A stretch of 64,000 nucleotides of DNA from Streptomyces sp. NBC_01217 (GTDB lineage Bacteria; Actinomycetota; Actinomycetes; Streptomycetales; Streptomycetaceae): contig NZ_CP108538.1 in the NCBI RefSeq assembly GCF_035994185.1, positions 4,131,501 through 4,195,500 of the forward strand, in the 5' to 3' direction. Below are positions 1 through 9,335 of this stretch, piece by piece (the first letter of the stretch is position 1; each line of letters opens with the position of its first letter). Under the pieces are notes generated by a model, which saw nothing but the letters and a program-made list of their open reading frames with translations, searched no databases and was not told the DNA's origin. The translations under genes and the position numbers were made by a program.

Positions 1-207
1 CGGGCCATCGGCAGCAAGCGTGAAGACGCTGTTGGCGGGCCCGTTCCTTACATACGGCGGACCGGCATACGGCGGCAACGCACCCGAACCGGAACGAATC
101 CCGGCCACGGAGACGGCCACGGTGGCGTGGGCCGTGGCGGGCAGTGGCAGGCGCAGGGGCAGCCCGGAGGCGCACCGCCCCCGCTCCCCGGGATCCGAAC
201 GACGCCA
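1..207. other. Left-edge segment, no confident gene
   Basis: This is the stretch downstream of the methyltransferase stop. On the minus strand one frame stays open to the window edge with a Streptomyces-like C/G third-position bias. It has no ATG and only late GTG or TTG starts. Another frame has an ATG at 209 overlapping the methyltransferase stop but encodes an Arg-rich, unlikely peptide. A partial minus-strand gene running off the edge is possible. I cannot name it. Confidence 0.25.
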
Positions 208-1722
208 TCAGCGCGCCGACGGCACCGGCTCCAGGAAGCCCTCCTCCACCAGCAACCGGATCGCCTGCGGGGTGCGGTCGCGCAGCAGCACCGGGTCCTC
301 GTTCATCAACTGGGCGATCGCGTCCAGGATCCGGCCCGCGGGCAGCGTCCCGTCGCACACGCCCGCGAAGCCTGCGCCGACGGCGTCGACCTTCGTCGCA
401 CGCCGCATGCCGCGGTTCTGACGGAGCACCACGTGTTCGGGGTCCTCCGCGCCCGGCAGTCCGACCTGCTCCTGCACGACCTCGGCGGCGAGGGTGAAGT
501 GCCCGGCCAGGAGCGCCGCGTCGTCCTGTTCACGGAGGTAGTCCTGACGGGCGAAGTGGGCCTGGACGGCCGGTCCGAGCGGCTGCTCCACCGCATGCGG
601 CCACTCCTCGATCACGACGGACGCGTTCCCGGCGGCAGCCGCGGCGGACTTGCGCAGGGTGATCCAGCCGAAGCCGACACCCTTGGTCTTGCGGGCCTCG
701 AACTCGTCCAGCCAGGCGTCGTACCGCGCGGCGTACTCAGCGGGGTCCGCACGGTGGTCGCCGCTGTCGCGCAGCCACAGCTCTGCGTACTGCGTGACGT
801 CCTGGACCTCGCGCTGCACGATCCAGGCGTCGCAGCCGTGCGGCACCCAGGAACCGAGCCTGTTCTGCCACTCCTCGCCCTCGATGTGCTGCCAGTTGGC
901 GAGGAAGTGGGCGTATCCGCCCTCGTTGAGCCGGTCGCCCGTCTGCTGCACCAGGGTCCGGCACAGGTCGTCGCCGCCCATCCCGCCGTCGCGGTAGGTG
1001 AGGCGGGCGCCGGGCGAGATGACGAACGGCGGGTTGGAGACGATCAGGTCGTACGTCTCGGTGCCGACCGGCTCGTACAGCGACCCCTGGCGCAGCTCGG
1101 CCGGGGCGGCGCCGGACAGGGCGAGGGTCAGCCGGGTGAAGTCCAGCGCCCGCGGGTTGAGGTCGGTGGCCGTGACCCGGGTGGCGTGCTGCGAGGCGTG
1201 CAGCGCCTGGATGCCGGAGCCCGTACCGACATCGAGCGCGGAGGCGACAGGCGTACGGACGGTGATGCCGGCGAGCGTGGTGGACGCCCCGCCGACGCCG
1301 AGGACCACGCCCTCCTCGTGCGAACCGATGCCGCCCGCACCGCCGACCGCGCAGCCCAGGTCGGAGACGATGTACCAGTCCTGCCCGTCGGGGCCGCTGT
1401 ACGGCCGTACGTCGACGGTGGCCCGCACTTCGTCGCCGATGCGGGTCACCCAGCCGTCCTCGACGCACTCGGCCAGCGGGAGCGCGGCGCGGGCCCGCTC
1501 GTACGGGACGGGGTGCTGGAGCAGAAAGAGCCGCACCAGTATTTCGAGCGGCGAGTCGCCCCGGGTGGCGCGCAGCGCCGGAACCGTCTCGCTGCGGGCG
1601 AGCGCGGCGTAGGCGGGCGCACCGAGCAGGTCGAGGAGTCCGTCGGCGGTGAAGGCGGCGGCGAGCAGGGCTTCGCGGAGTAGGGGCGAACGGTCGGGCG
1701 CGGGAAGACTGGTCGTACTCAC
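208..1722 (-). CDS. Class I SAM-dependent methyltransferase
   Basis: 504-aa predicted methyltransferase, probably cytosolic. The SAM-binding motif I DVGTGSG is at residues 164-170 and the catalytic-type NPPF signature is at 230-233. NPPF is typical of N6-adenine and glutamine-N5 methyltransferases that act on nucleic acid or protein N atoms. The N-terminal ~150 residues form a helical, probably substrate-recognition domain, and the C-terminal ~200 residues resemble nothing I can name. The GTG at 1722 (reading VSTTSLPAP) is chosen because upstream codons encode an Arg-rich, low-quality extension. It lies downstream of the lipoprotein gene on the same strand but is separated by a hairpin. Target unknown; fold assignment is firm. 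Confidence 0.85.
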   Translation of the reverse strand: MSTTSLPAPDRSPLLREALLAAAFTADGLLDLLGAPAYAALARSETVPALRATRGDSPLEILVRLFLLQHPVPYERARAALPLAECVEDGWVTRIGDEVRATVDVRPYSGPDGQDWYIVSDLGCAVGGAGGIGSHEEGVVLGVGGASTTLAGITVRTPVASALDVGTGSGIQALHASQHATRVTATDLNPRALDFTRLTLALSGAAPAELRQGSLYEPVGTETYDLIVSNPPFVISPGARLTYRDGGMGGDDLCRTLVQQTGDRLNEGGYAHFLANWQHIEGEEWQNRLGSWVPHGCDAWIVQREVQDVTQYAELWLRDSGDHRADPAEYAARYDAWLDEFEARKTKGVGFGWITLRKSAAAAAGNASVVIEEWPHAVEQPLGPAVQAHFARQDYLREQDDAALLAGHFTLAAEVVQEQVGLPGAEDPEHVVLRQNRGMRRATKVDAVGAGFAGVCDGTLPAGRILDAIAQLMNEDPVLLRDRTPQAIRLLVEEGFLEPVPSAR

Positions 1723-1757
1723 CCACCCATTGTGGCCGCTCCCACTGACAACGGCAG

Positions 1758-1788
1758 CGGTCCGGCACCTGCAGGGGCCGCCGGACCG
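1758..1788 (-). terminator. Hairpin terminator-like
   Basis: Nine-base perfect inverted repeat (arms 1758-1766 and 1780-1788) between the end of the lipoprotein gene and the start of the methyltransferase gene. It has no U-tract, as is usual for Streptomyces terminators. It probably separates the two transcription units. Confidence 0.5.
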
Positions 1789-1822
1789 TCCGTACAACCG
1801 CTGCTCCGCTACAGCCGCCCGG

Positions 1823-2440
1823 TCACGACGTCTTGCTGGGCAAGGCGGCCGGGGAGGCCGTCTTCGAGGCACTGGTGTTCGGCGGCACCGAGGCCGTCGG
1901 CTTCTGGCAGCCCTTCTGCTTGGCCATCGCGGCGCCGACCTCGCCGGACTGGAGCTTCTTCAGCGCGTCGTCACCACTGGTGCTGATCTTGTTGAGCTCG
2001 TCCGCGATGCCCTTGAGACCGTCGGCGAACTTCGCCTGGTCCTTCGTGTTGAGGGCGTCGACCTTCTTCTGCAGGTTCGCGTAGGCCACGGAGGAGGCGT
2101 TGAGCTCCTTCACGGCCTCCTTCTGCGTGGTCTCGCCACCGTCGACCGGCGGCGGGCCGGCTGAATCGACAGCCGTGCCCAGTGCCTTGTACGCCTGCGA
2201 GATCTGCTGGAAGGCGGCCGAGTCGGTCTTCTGGACATCGGCGGGCTTGCTGTTGTCCGCGGTCTGCTGCTGGATGGCGGCGTTGGCATTCGCGATCTTC
2301 TGCAGTTGGGGCTGGACCTGGTCGCAGACCGTCTTGGCCCAGGCGTTCACCTTGTCGCTGTTGTCGTCGCTGCTGCAGCCCGACAGGGTCAGTACCAGTA
2401 CCGCGCCGCCGGACAGCGCGGTACCAAGCTTCTTGTTCAC
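1823..2440 (-). CDS. Secreted lipoprotein, small
   Basis: 205-aa predicted lipoprotein. A short basic n-region (NKK) is followed by a hydrophobic stretch and the lipobox LSGC, with the lipidated cysteine at residue 22. The mature part is a Gln/Ala/Lys-rich helical domain with predicted coiled-coil character (residues ~35-175), then a Ser/Thr/Pro/Ala-rich tail. One cysteine near residue 36 and one near residue 183 could form a disulfide. The GTG at 2440 is preferred over the ATG six codons upstream because GGAAGGGA sits just before it. Conserved in Streptomyces next to hppA; function unknown. Confidence 0.8.
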   Translation of the reverse strand: MNKKLGTALSGGAVLVLTLSGCSSDDNSDKVNAWAKTVCDQVQPQLQKIANANAAIQQQTADNSKPADVQKTDSAAFQQISQAYKALGTAVDSAGPPPVDGGETTQKEAVKELNASSVAYANLQKKVDALNTKDQAKFADGLKGIADELNKISTSGDDALKKLQSGEVGAAMAKQKGCQKPTASVPPNTSASKTASPAALPSKTS

Positions 2441-2790
2441 CGGATCGGTCCCTTCCAAGACTCTCGGCCCCGGAACTTACACGCCGAGCGCCCCCCATCC
2501 GGGTGCCGAACGTCCGATGAGTGGCCTTTTGCAGCCATTTGCACCAAGGGAAATGAGGGAGATACAACTCACCCGCACGGCCCTCAGGGGTGGGAACACC
2601 TGCACGAGCAAGCGCACGAACGGGTGCACGGACAGGTGAACGGACACGCGCGCCGACAACCACATCGGCAGGATCTCCGACCGGCGGACAACAAGCGGAC
2701 AACAAGGCGGGCGACGCATCAGAGTGCGTCGCCCGCCCGGTCGTTGAGCCGAGACCGGCTATGCGCCGCCCCCCGCTCCCCGGAGCCACT
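2441..2790. other. Intergenic region with hppA terminator
   Basis: 350 bp between the lipoprotein start and the hppA stop. I see no convincing gene; the short open frames are Arg/Pro-rich. It holds the strong hairpin at 2706-2737 and, presumably, the promoter of the lipoprotein gene in the less GC-rich part at ~2520-2560. A purine-rich run at ~2610-2650 repeats GAACGG and ACGGAC-like words without forming a clear operator. Confidence 0.6.
2706..2737 (-). terminator. hppA terminator hairpin
   Basis: Thirteen-base perfect inverted repeat (2706-2718 and 2725-2737) with a six-base loop, 53 bp downstream of the hppA stop codon. Its position and stability suit a Streptomyces rho-independent-type terminator without a U-tract. 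Confidence 0.7.
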
Positions 2791-5232
2791 TCACGAAACG
2801 GCCGCCGGGTCAGCCGACTTTGCGGGTCCCCCGTCACCGTCCGCGGGGTCCTCCTCGTCCCCCACGGCGATCCCGCGCCGCTTGGAGACGTAGACCGCGC
2901 CGATGATGACGACGATGGCGAACACCGCCACCACCGCCCGCACTCCGGCGCTCGCGTCCTGCCCGTAACTGAACTGCACCACCGCCGGGGCGATGAGCAG
3001 CGCGACCAGGTTCATCACCTTGAGCAAGGGGTTGATCGCCGGTCCCGCCGTGTCCTTGAACGGATCGCCGACCGTGTCACCGATGACGGTCGCGGCATGG
3101 GCCTCGCTGCCCTTGCCGCCGTAATGGCCGTCCTCGACGAGTTTCTTGGCGTTGTCCCACGCACCACCGGAGTTGGCGAGGAAGACCGCCATCAGGGTGC
3201 CGGTGCCGATGGCGCCCGCGAGGTACGAGCCGAGCGCGCCGACGCCGAGCGTGAACCCGACGGCGATCGGCGCCAGGACGGCGAGCAGGCCGGGCGTGGC
3301 GAGCTCGCGCAGGGCGTCCTTGGTGCAGATGTCGACGACGCGCCCGTACTCCGGCTTCTCGCTGTAGTCCATGATCCCGGGATGCTCGCGGAACTGCCGC
3401 CGCACCTCGTAGACCACGGATCCGGCGGACCGGGACACCGCGTTGATCGCCAGGCCGGAGAAGAGGAAGACGACCGCGGCACCGAGGATCAGGCCCACCA
3501 AGTTGTTGGGCTGTGAGATGTCCAGACTGAGTGTCATCCCCCCGGCCTTGGCCCCCACGTTGTCGACCGCCGTGGCGATCGCGTCGCGGTACGAGCCGAA
3601 GAGCGCCGACGCCGCCAGGACGGCGGTGGCGATGGCGATGCCCTTGGTGATGGCCTTGGTGGTGTTGCCGACGGCGTCCAGGTCGGTGAGGACCTGGGCA
3701 CCGGCGCCCGTGACGTCGCCGGACATCTCCGCGATGCCCTGCGCGTTGTCGGAGACCGGGCCGAAGGTGTCCATGGCCACGATGACCCCGACGGTGGTGA
3801 GCAGCCCGGTCCCGGCCAGGGCCACCGCGAAGAGCGCCAGCATGATCGACGTACCGCCGAGCAGGAACGCCCCGTAGACGCCGAGGCCGATCAGCAGCGC
3901 CGTGTAGACGGCGGACTCCAGACCGATGGAGATACCGGCGAGCACGACGGTGGCCGGGCCGGTCAGCGAGGACTTGCCGATGTCCCTGACGGGACGCCTG
4001 TTGGTTTCTGTGAAGTAGCCGGTCAGCTGTTGGATCAGGGCGGCCAGCACGATGCCGATGGCGACGGCGACCAGGGCGAAGACCCGTGGGTCACCGTCGT
4101 GCGAGGTGATGGCGCCGTCGGTGACACCGTCCAGTTCCGCGTACGAGGACGGCAGATAGACGAAGACCGCCACCGCCACCAGAACGAGCGAGATCACTGC
4201 GGAGATGAAGAATCCGCGGTTGATGGCGGTCATTCCGCTGCGGTCGGCGCGCCGCGGGGCGACCGCGAAGATCCCGATCATCGCGGTGACCACGCCGATC
4301 GCCGGGACGATCAGCGGGAAGGCCAGCCCGGAGTCGCCGAAGGCGGCCTTGCCGAGGATGAGCGCGGCGACGAGCGTCACGGCATACGACTCGAAGAGGT
4401 CGGCCGCCATGCCCGCGCAGTCGCCCACGTTGTCGCCCACGTTGTCGGCGATGGTGGCGGCGTTGCGCGGGTCGTCCTCCGGAATGCCCTGCTCCACCTT
4501 GCCGACGAGGTCGGCACCGACGTCGGCGGCCTTGGTGAAGATGCCGCCACCGACCCTCATGAACATGGCGATCAGTGCGGCACCGAGACCGAAGCCCTCC
4601 AGCACCTTCGGCGCGTCCGCGGCGTAGACGAGGACGACACAGGAAGCGCCGAGCAGCCCGAGGCCGACGGTGATCATGCCGACCACTCCACCGGTACGAA
4701 AAGCGATCTTCATCGCCTTGTGCGAAACAGCGGTGAGATCTTTTTCGGGTTCGCCAGGCGCGGGAGTCGCCTCACGCGCAGCAGCAGCCACACGGACATT
4801 ACTGCGTACGGCGAGCCGCATCCCGATGTATCCGGTGGCCGCCGAGAAAAGCGCACCCACCAGGAAGAACAACGAACGGCCCGCGCGCTGCGACCAGTTG
4901 TCGGCCGGAAGCAGCAGAAGCAGGAAGAAGACCACGACGGCAAAGATGCCGACGGTGCGCAACTGCCGGGCCAGATAGGCATTCGCGCCTTCCTGCACGG
5001 CGGCCGCGATCTCCTTCATGCGGTCGGTTCCCTCGCCGGCCGCCAGCACCTGACGGACCAGCAGCCGGGCGACGACCAGTGCGGCGACGGCGACGACCGC
5101 GACAACGATCACGATGACGCGATTGTCATCGGTGAGTACCGCGGCCGCGAGAGATGCGGACCGGCCGGAAGGTGTGGAAAGTGCGGAATCTTGCGTCAGT
5201 CCTGCCAGTGGGGTGTTGAAGAACTCCGCCAT
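2791..5232 (-). CDS. hppA: Membrane-bound proton-translocating pyrophosphatase
   Basis: 813-aa integral membrane pyrophosphatase (H+-PPase). It hydrolyses PPi and pumps protons out of the cytoplasm. About 15-16 hydrophobic segments are visible. The substrate-binding acidic motifs are present: a DVGADLVGKVE-type signature about a third of the way in, a DNVGDNVGDCAG motif just after it, and the C-terminal GDTVGDPFKDTAGP motif. Start ATG 5232 is supported by AAGGAGGAC immediately upstream. The family's usual length is 750-800 aa; the extra length is an Asp/Gly/Ala-rich tail. Neighbour of the bldG locus, as in S. coelicolor. Not apparently in an operon: the next gene upstream ends 297 bp away beyond a terminator. 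Confidence 0.96.
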   Translation of the reverse strand: MAEFFNTPLAGLTQDSALSTPSGRSASLAAAVLTDDNRVIVIVVAVVAVAALVVARLLVRQVLAAGEGTDRMKEIAAAVQEGANAYLARQLRTVGIFAVVVFFLLLLLPADNWSQRAGRSLFFLVGALFSAATGYIGMRLAVRSNVRVAAAAREATPAPGEPEKDLTAVSHKAMKIAFRTGGVVGMITVGLGLLGASCVVLVYAADAPKVLEGFGLGAALIAMFMRVGGGIFTKAADVGADLVGKVEQGIPEDDPRNAATIADNVGDNVGDCAGMAADLFESYAVTLVAALILGKAAFGDSGLAFPLIVPAIGVVTAMIGIFAVAPRRADRSGMTAINRGFFISAVISLVLVAVAVFVYLPSSYAELDGVTDGAITSHDGDPRVFALVAVAIGIVLAALIQQLTGYFTETNRRPVRDIGKSSLTGPATVVLAGISIGLESAVYTALLIGLGVYGAFLLGGTSIMLALFAVALAGTGLLTTVGVIVAMDTFGPVSDNAQGIAEMSGDVTGAGAQVLTDLDAVGNTTKAITKGIAIATAVLAASALFGSYRDAIATAVDNVGAKAGGMTLSLDISQPNNLVGLILGAAVVFLFSGLAINAVSRSAGSVVYEVRRQFREHPGIMDYSEKPEYGRVVDICTKDALRELATPGLLAVLAPIAVGFTLGVGALGSYLAGAIGTGTLMAVFLANSGGAWDNAKKLVEDGHYGGKGSEAHAATVIGDTVGDPFKDTAGPAINPLLKVMNLVALLIAPAVVQFSYGQDASAGVRAVVAVFAIVVIIGAVYVSKRRGIAVGDEEDPADGDGGPAKSADPAAVS

Positions 5233-5425
5233 ACGTCCTCCTTGACGCTCAGCGCTCAAGACGTGGACGGATTGTAGGGAGCGGAAGCTGATCAAAACAG
5301 TGCGCGGCAAAATGTAATTGACCTTGGCACGCGGATCGGCAAAAGATCGCGGTCACCGATCGACCCGAATGCAGTAATGGGGCAGACACATTTTCTATAG
5401 ATCATTGATCACACAGAAATGAAAA

Positions 5426-5446
5426 AGGCCCTGCTCAGCAGGGCCT
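5426..5446 (-). terminator. Terminator of the bldG/anti-sigma operon
   Basis: Nine-base perfect stem (5426-5434, 5438-5446) with a three-base loop, flanked by A-rich sequence on both sides. On the minus strand this gives a U-rich 3' side. It lies 80 bp downstream of the anti-sigma gene stop and in front of hppA, so it ends the bldG transcript. The surrounding 5330-5460 segment is unusually A/T-rich and probably contains the hppA promoter. Confidence 0.75.
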
Positions 5447-5528
5447 CAAAAGTCGGATCAAGAAATGGCACGAGGGAGGGATCCAGCGGGATCGGGACGG
5501 CCTAACCCGCCGGAACCCCTGCGGCGCC

Positions 5529-6017
5529 TCAGGGAAGCACTGTCACGGGCGTCTTCGGCCAGCTCATGCGGATCACTTCGCCATGGGCTCCCGATCTGAC
5601 TTCCATATCATCGACGAGCCCGCTGATGACCGCGAGACCCATCTCGTCCTCGCCGTCGGCATCGGTCTCGGAATCCGGTCCATCGAACCCCACGCCGGGC
5701 GTGGCGCCGCGTGTCGCGGAGGCTCCGGCTGCTTCGCTTCCGCCGGGGGCGGGTTCGGCGCCCGGTCCGGGCACCTCGTCGCCGACCTCGATGGAGAAGG
5801 ACTTCTCCTCCTCGGTCAGGATGACGGAGACGGGCGCGGTGATGCCGTGGCTGCGGTGCAGCCCGACCGCGCGGCTGCAGGCTTCACCGACGGCGAGTCT
5901 GACCTCGTCGAGCACGGCTTCATCGACCCCGGCCCGGCGCGCCACGGCGGCTGCCACGAGGCGGGCCGTCCTGACGTGTTCGGGCTGGGCGCTGAAGCGG
6001 AGTTCAACGGTGGCCAT
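5529..6017 (-). CDS. Anti-sigma factor, partner of BldG
   Basis: 162-aa protein of the serine-kinase-type (GHKL/HATPase) anti-sigma family, the gene usually called orf3 downstream of bldG. The N-terminal half (residues 1-75) is the conserved ATPase-like part, including a VRLAVGEACSRAV box equivalent to the N-box helix. A Gly/Pro/Ala/Asp-rich insert (~95-135) separates it from the C-terminal GLAVISGLVDDMEVRSG strand-helix element (G boxes). The ATG at 6017 is chosen over the ORF start because GAGGGGGAT precedes it and the family starts MATVELRF. It is expected to bind unphosphorylated BldG in a partner-switching circuit. Same strand as bldG, 348 bp downstream. Confidence 0.9.
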   Translation of the reverse strand: MATVELRFSAQPEHVRTARLVAAAVARRAGVDEAVLDEVRLAVGEACSRAVGLHRSHGITAPVSVILTEEEKSFSIEVGDEVPGPGAEPAPGGSEAAGASATRGATPGVGFDGPDSETDADGEDEMGLAVISGLVDDMEVRSGAHGEVIRMSWPKTPVTVLP

Positions 6018-6365
6018 GCGATCCCCCTCAGACGTACGGGCGTGCATCCCAGGGGTCCGGGCGGGCTGCCCGGCACCCTGCTCTTCTTCCGGTCTACTCC
6101 GGTCGGCTTCCGATTCGTCGTCCGGACTTCGTCCAGTCTTCTTCCAAAACCGGCAAAGGCGTCCGCCGACCGGCCGGGAAGCAGCAGACCGCCGAACGGC
6201 CGCCTGACGGCGACCGACCGGCTACCCCGGCGATCGGAGCACTGACTGCCCGACCCACCGACTGCCCGACTACGGCAACCGGCGGTCGGACCGCCTGCGT
6301 CGCACCGGCCGCCGGTCATGGCCACCGGTGCGCCGACCACACGTCGGCCGACTGCGAACCGGCCG
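6018..6365. other. Long spacer between bldG and the anti-sigma gene
   Basis: 348 bp with no plausible coding frame. It is rich in CCGACC/CGGTCGG words, which make several weak nested inverted repeats at ~6160-6340. From memory this is longer than expected for a co-transcribed pair. It could hold a second promoter or a processing site. No sequence I recognise as a named regulatory element is present. Confidence 0.5.
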
Positions 6366-6719
6366 TCAGTCGGTGGCCGCAACCGCCTCGTCGACCGTGG
6401 TGTGAATCGGGAACACCTTGGTCAGGCCGGTGATCCGGAAAATCTTGAGAATTCGCTCCTGGTTGCAGACCAGGCGCAACGAGCCCTCATGGGCCCGGAC
6501 ACGCTTCAGGCCACCCACGAGCACGCCGAGGCCGGTGGAGTCGAGGAAGTCGACGCCTTCCATGTCGACAACCAGGTGGTAGCTGCCGTCATTCACCAAC
6601 TCGACCAACTGCTCGCGCAGCTTGGGCGCGGTATACACATCAATCTCGCCACCGACCTCGACGACCGTACGGTCGCCACCAGGGCCGGACACATTGCGAG
6701 TCGACAAGGACAGGTCCAC
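6366..6719 (-). CDS. bldG: Anti-anti-sigma factor BldG
   Basis: 117-aa STAS-domain protein, essential in S. coelicolor for aerial mycelium and antibiotic production. It acts by partner switching: unphosphorylated BldG sequesters anti-sigma factors and frees sigma factors. The phosphorylation loop [10 protein letters not shown] is intact, with the acceptor Ser at residue 61. The protein is nearly identical to the S. coelicolor BldG I remember, apart from a short Gly/Pro insertion after residue 10, which accounts for 117 rather than 113 residues. The GTG start at 6719 is preceded by CTGGAGGATC. It is divergent from the helicase gene, with 78 bp between starts, so their promoters overlap. Confidence 0.96.
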   Translation of the reverse strand: MDLSLSTRNVSGPGGDRTVVEVGGEIDVYTAPKLREQLVELVNDGSYHLVVDMEGVDFLDSTGLGVLVGGLKRVRAHEGSLRLVCNQERILKIFRITGLTKVFPIHTTVDEAVAATD

Positions 6720-6797
6720 GGATCCTCCAGCACCTTGCTATCGAGCGGTCGCCCCTCGGTCTCCCCGACGGAGCCAGGGGACGGATCGCCAGCCGCG

Positions 6798-9335
6798 ATG
6801 GCATTCAATCACTTACCAGCAGCCATGCACGACGCCTTGGGACCATTGTCCGTCACGCCAGTGACACACTCGGTGCCGATGGCCAAGAATCACCGCCCCA
6901 GTCGACCACCCGGGAACAGGGACTCGCGCCCCTCTCCCGCCATGATCCTCGACCGGCTCGCCGCAGTGGCGGGCCGGTCCACGCGCATCACTCATACGGA
7001 GCACTTGCCCCCGCGTACGGGAACCCATGCCATCTGGCCCGATCGCATCCGGCCAGAAGTGATCGCGGCGATCCAGAAGGCCGGGATCGACCACCCGTGG
7101 ACGCACCAGGCGGCCGCCGCCGAGCATGCCCTGGACGGCGAATCCGTGGTCATCGCCACCGGCACGGCGTCCGGCAAGTCGCTCGCCTATCTCGCCCCGC
7201 TGCTCACCGCCCTGCTCGACGGCTCCGAGGCGCCGAACGGCCGTGGCGCGACCGCCCTGTATCTCGCCCCCACCAAGGCCCTGGCCGCCGATCAGAGACG
7301 TGCGGTGAAGGAACTCGCGGCACCGCTCGGCACGGCCATCAGGCCCGCGGTCTACGACGGCGACACCCCGGTCGAGGAGCGCGAGTGGGTGCGCCAGTAC
7401 GCCAACTACGTCCTGACCAACCCCGACATGCTGCATCGCGGGATACTTCCGTCCCACCCCCGCTGGTCCTCCTTCCTGCGCGCCCTGCGCTTCGTCGTCA
7501 TCGACGAGTGCCACACCTACCGGGGTGTCTTCGGCTCCCACGTCGCCCAGGTGGTGCGCCGACTGCGCCGCCTGTGCGCCCGCTACGGAGCGAATCCGGT
7601 CTTCCTCCTCGCCTCGGCCACTGCGGCGGAGCCCTCCGTCGCGGCGGGCCGCCTCACCGGTCTCCCGGTCGTGGAGGTCGCCGACGACGCCTCGCCCCGC
7701 GGCGAAATGGTCTTCGCCCTGTGGGAACCGCCGCTGACCGAGCTGCACGGCGAGAAGGGCGCCCCCGTCCGCCGCACCGCCACCGCCGAGACCGCCGACC
7801 TCCTCACCGATCTGACCGTCCAGGGCGTCCGCTCGGTCGCCTTCGTACGCTCCCGGCGCGGCGCCGAACTGATCTCCGTCATCGCCAAGGAGCGCCTTGC
7901 CGAGGTCGACCGCTCCCTGCCCGCCCGGGTCGCCGCCTACCGCGGGGGCTATCTCCCCGAGGAGCGCCGCGCCCTGGAACGCGCCCTGCACTCCGGCCGG
8001 CTTCTCGGCCTGGCCGCCACCACCGCCCTCGAACTCGGCATCGACGTCTCCGGCCTGGACGCCGTCGTCATCGCGGGCTATCCCGGCACCAGGGCGTCGC
8101 TGTGGCAGCAGGCGGGCCGCGCCGGACGCTCCGGCCAGGGCGCCCTGGCCGTCCTGGTGGCCCGCGACGACCCGCTGGACACCTTCCTCGTCCACCATCC
8201 CGAGGCGCTGTTCCAGCAGCCCGTGGAGTCGACCGTCCTCGACCCGGACAACCCCTACGTCCTCGCCCCGCACCTGTGTGCCGCCGCTGCGGAGCTCCCG
8301 CTCACCGAACCGGACCTGGAGCTCTTCGGTCCCGCCGTGGCCGAGCTGCTGCCGCAGCTGGAGGCCGCGAAGCTGCTGCGCAAGCGGGCATCGGGCTGGC
8401 ACTGGACCCGCCGGGAGCGCGCTGCCGATCTCACCGACATCCGGGGCGAGGGCGGCCGCCCCGTCCAGATCGTCGAGGAGGGCACCGGCCGGCTGCTGGG
8501 CACCGTCGACGAATCGGCCGCGCACACCGCCGTCCACGAAGGCGCCGTCCACCTCCACCAGGGCCGCACCTATCTGGTCCGGAAGCTGGACCTGGAGGAC
8601 TCGGTCGCCCTGGTCGAGGAGGCCAACCCGCCGTACTCGACGACCGCACGCGACACCACCGCCATCGCCGTCCTGGAGACCGACACCGAGATCCCGTGGG
8701 GCGACGGGCGGCTCTGCTACGGCTCCGTGGAAGTCACCAACCAGGTCGTCTCCTTCCTGCGTCGCAAACTGATCACCGGCGAGGTTCTCGGCGAGACCAA
8801 GCTGGACCTGCCGCCCCGCACTCTGCGCACGCGAGCCGTGTGGTGGACGGTCACACAGGACCAGCTCGACGCCGCCCGCATCAATCCGGAGATCCTGGGC
8901 GGCGCCCTGCACGCCGCGGAGCATGCGTCGATCGGGATGCTGCCGCTCTTCGCCACCTGCGACCGGTGGGACATCGGCGGCGTCTCCGTGCCCTTGCACC
9001 CGGACACCCTGTTGCCCACGGTCTTCGTGTACGACGGTCATCCGGGCGGTGCCGGATTCGCCGAGCGGGCCTTCCACACCGCTCGTACATGGCTGACCGC
9101 GACCCGCGAAGCCATTGCCTCGTGCGAGTGCGAGGCGGGCTGCCCGTCCTGCATCCAGTCCCCCAAGTGCGGCAATGGCAACGATCCGCTGCACAAACGC
9201 GGCGCCGTACGCCTCCTCAACGAACTCCTGCGATCCGCCCCGCCGGACCCCGGGAAGCCGAGCCCTCCTGAACCGTCGGAGGCGACGGCCCCGGAGAGCC
9301 GGGAGCAGCTTCCTGAGGGCCGGCCCGGGACCTGA
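6798..9335 (+). CDS. DEAD/DEAH helicase, MrfA/YprA type with Zn cluster
   Basis: 845-aa superfamily 2 helicase. Motif I (ATGTASGKS, Lys 127), motif II (VVIDECHTY, a DECH box), motif III (ASAT) and the C-terminal lobe ALELGIDVSGLD...QQAGRAGR are all visible. The C terminus carries a cysteine cluster C776, C778, C782, C785, C791, matching the zinc-binding MZB/DUF1998 region of MrfA. Bacillus MrfA repairs mitomycin-type adducts. Start ATG 6798 (MAFNHLPAA) matches conserved homologues; upstream in-frame codons run through bldG on the other strand and are rejected. Its 3' end overlaps the convergent TadE-like gene by 119 bp. This helicase sits beside the Tad operon in many actinobacteria, hence the family name 'helicase/secretion neighbourhood'. 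Confidence 0.93.
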   Translation: MAFNHLPAAMHDALGPLSVTPVTHSVPMAKNHRPSRPPGNRDSRPSPAMILDRLAAVAGRSTRITHTEHLPPRTGTHAIWPDRIRPEVIAAIQKAGIDHPWTHQAAAAEHALDGESVVIATGTASGKSLAYLAPLLTALLDGSEAPNGRGATALYLAPTKALAADQRRAVKELAAPLGTAIRPAVYDGDTPVEEREWVRQYANYVLTNPDMLHRGILPSHPRWSSFLRALRFVVIDECHTYRGVFGSHVAQVVRRLRRLCARYGANPVFLLASATAAEPSVAAGRLTGLPVVEVADDASPRGEMVFALWEPPLTELHGEKGAPVRRTATAETADLLTDLTVQGVRSVAFVRSRRGAELISVIAKERLAEVDRSLPARVAAYRGGYLPEERRALERALHSGRLLGLAATTALELGIDVSGLDAVVIAGYPGTRASLWQQAGRAGRSGQGALAVLVARDDPLDTFLVHHPEALFQQPVESTVLDPDNPYVLAPHLCAAAAELPLTEPDLELFGPAVAELLPQLEAAKLLRKRASGWHWTRRERAADLTDIRGEGGRPVQIVEEGTGRLLGTVDESAAHTAVHEGAVHLHQGRTYLVRKLDLEDSVALVEEANPPYSTTARDTTAIAVLETDTEIPWGDGRLCYGSVEVTNQVVSFLRRKLITGEVLGETKLDLPPRTLRTRAVWWTVTQDQLDAARINPEILGGALHAAEHASIGMLPLFATCDRWDIGGVSVPLHPDTLLPTVFVYDGHPGGAGFAERAFHTARTWLTATREAIASCECEAGCPSCIQSPKCGNGNDPLHKRGAVRLLNELLRSAPPDPGKPSPPEPSEATAPESREQLPEGRPGT

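Noticed and set aside
127..1683. Long plus-strand ORFs opposite the methyltransferase and hppA
   Set aside because: They are antisense shadows of clearly conserved genes, with Arg/Gly-rich composition.
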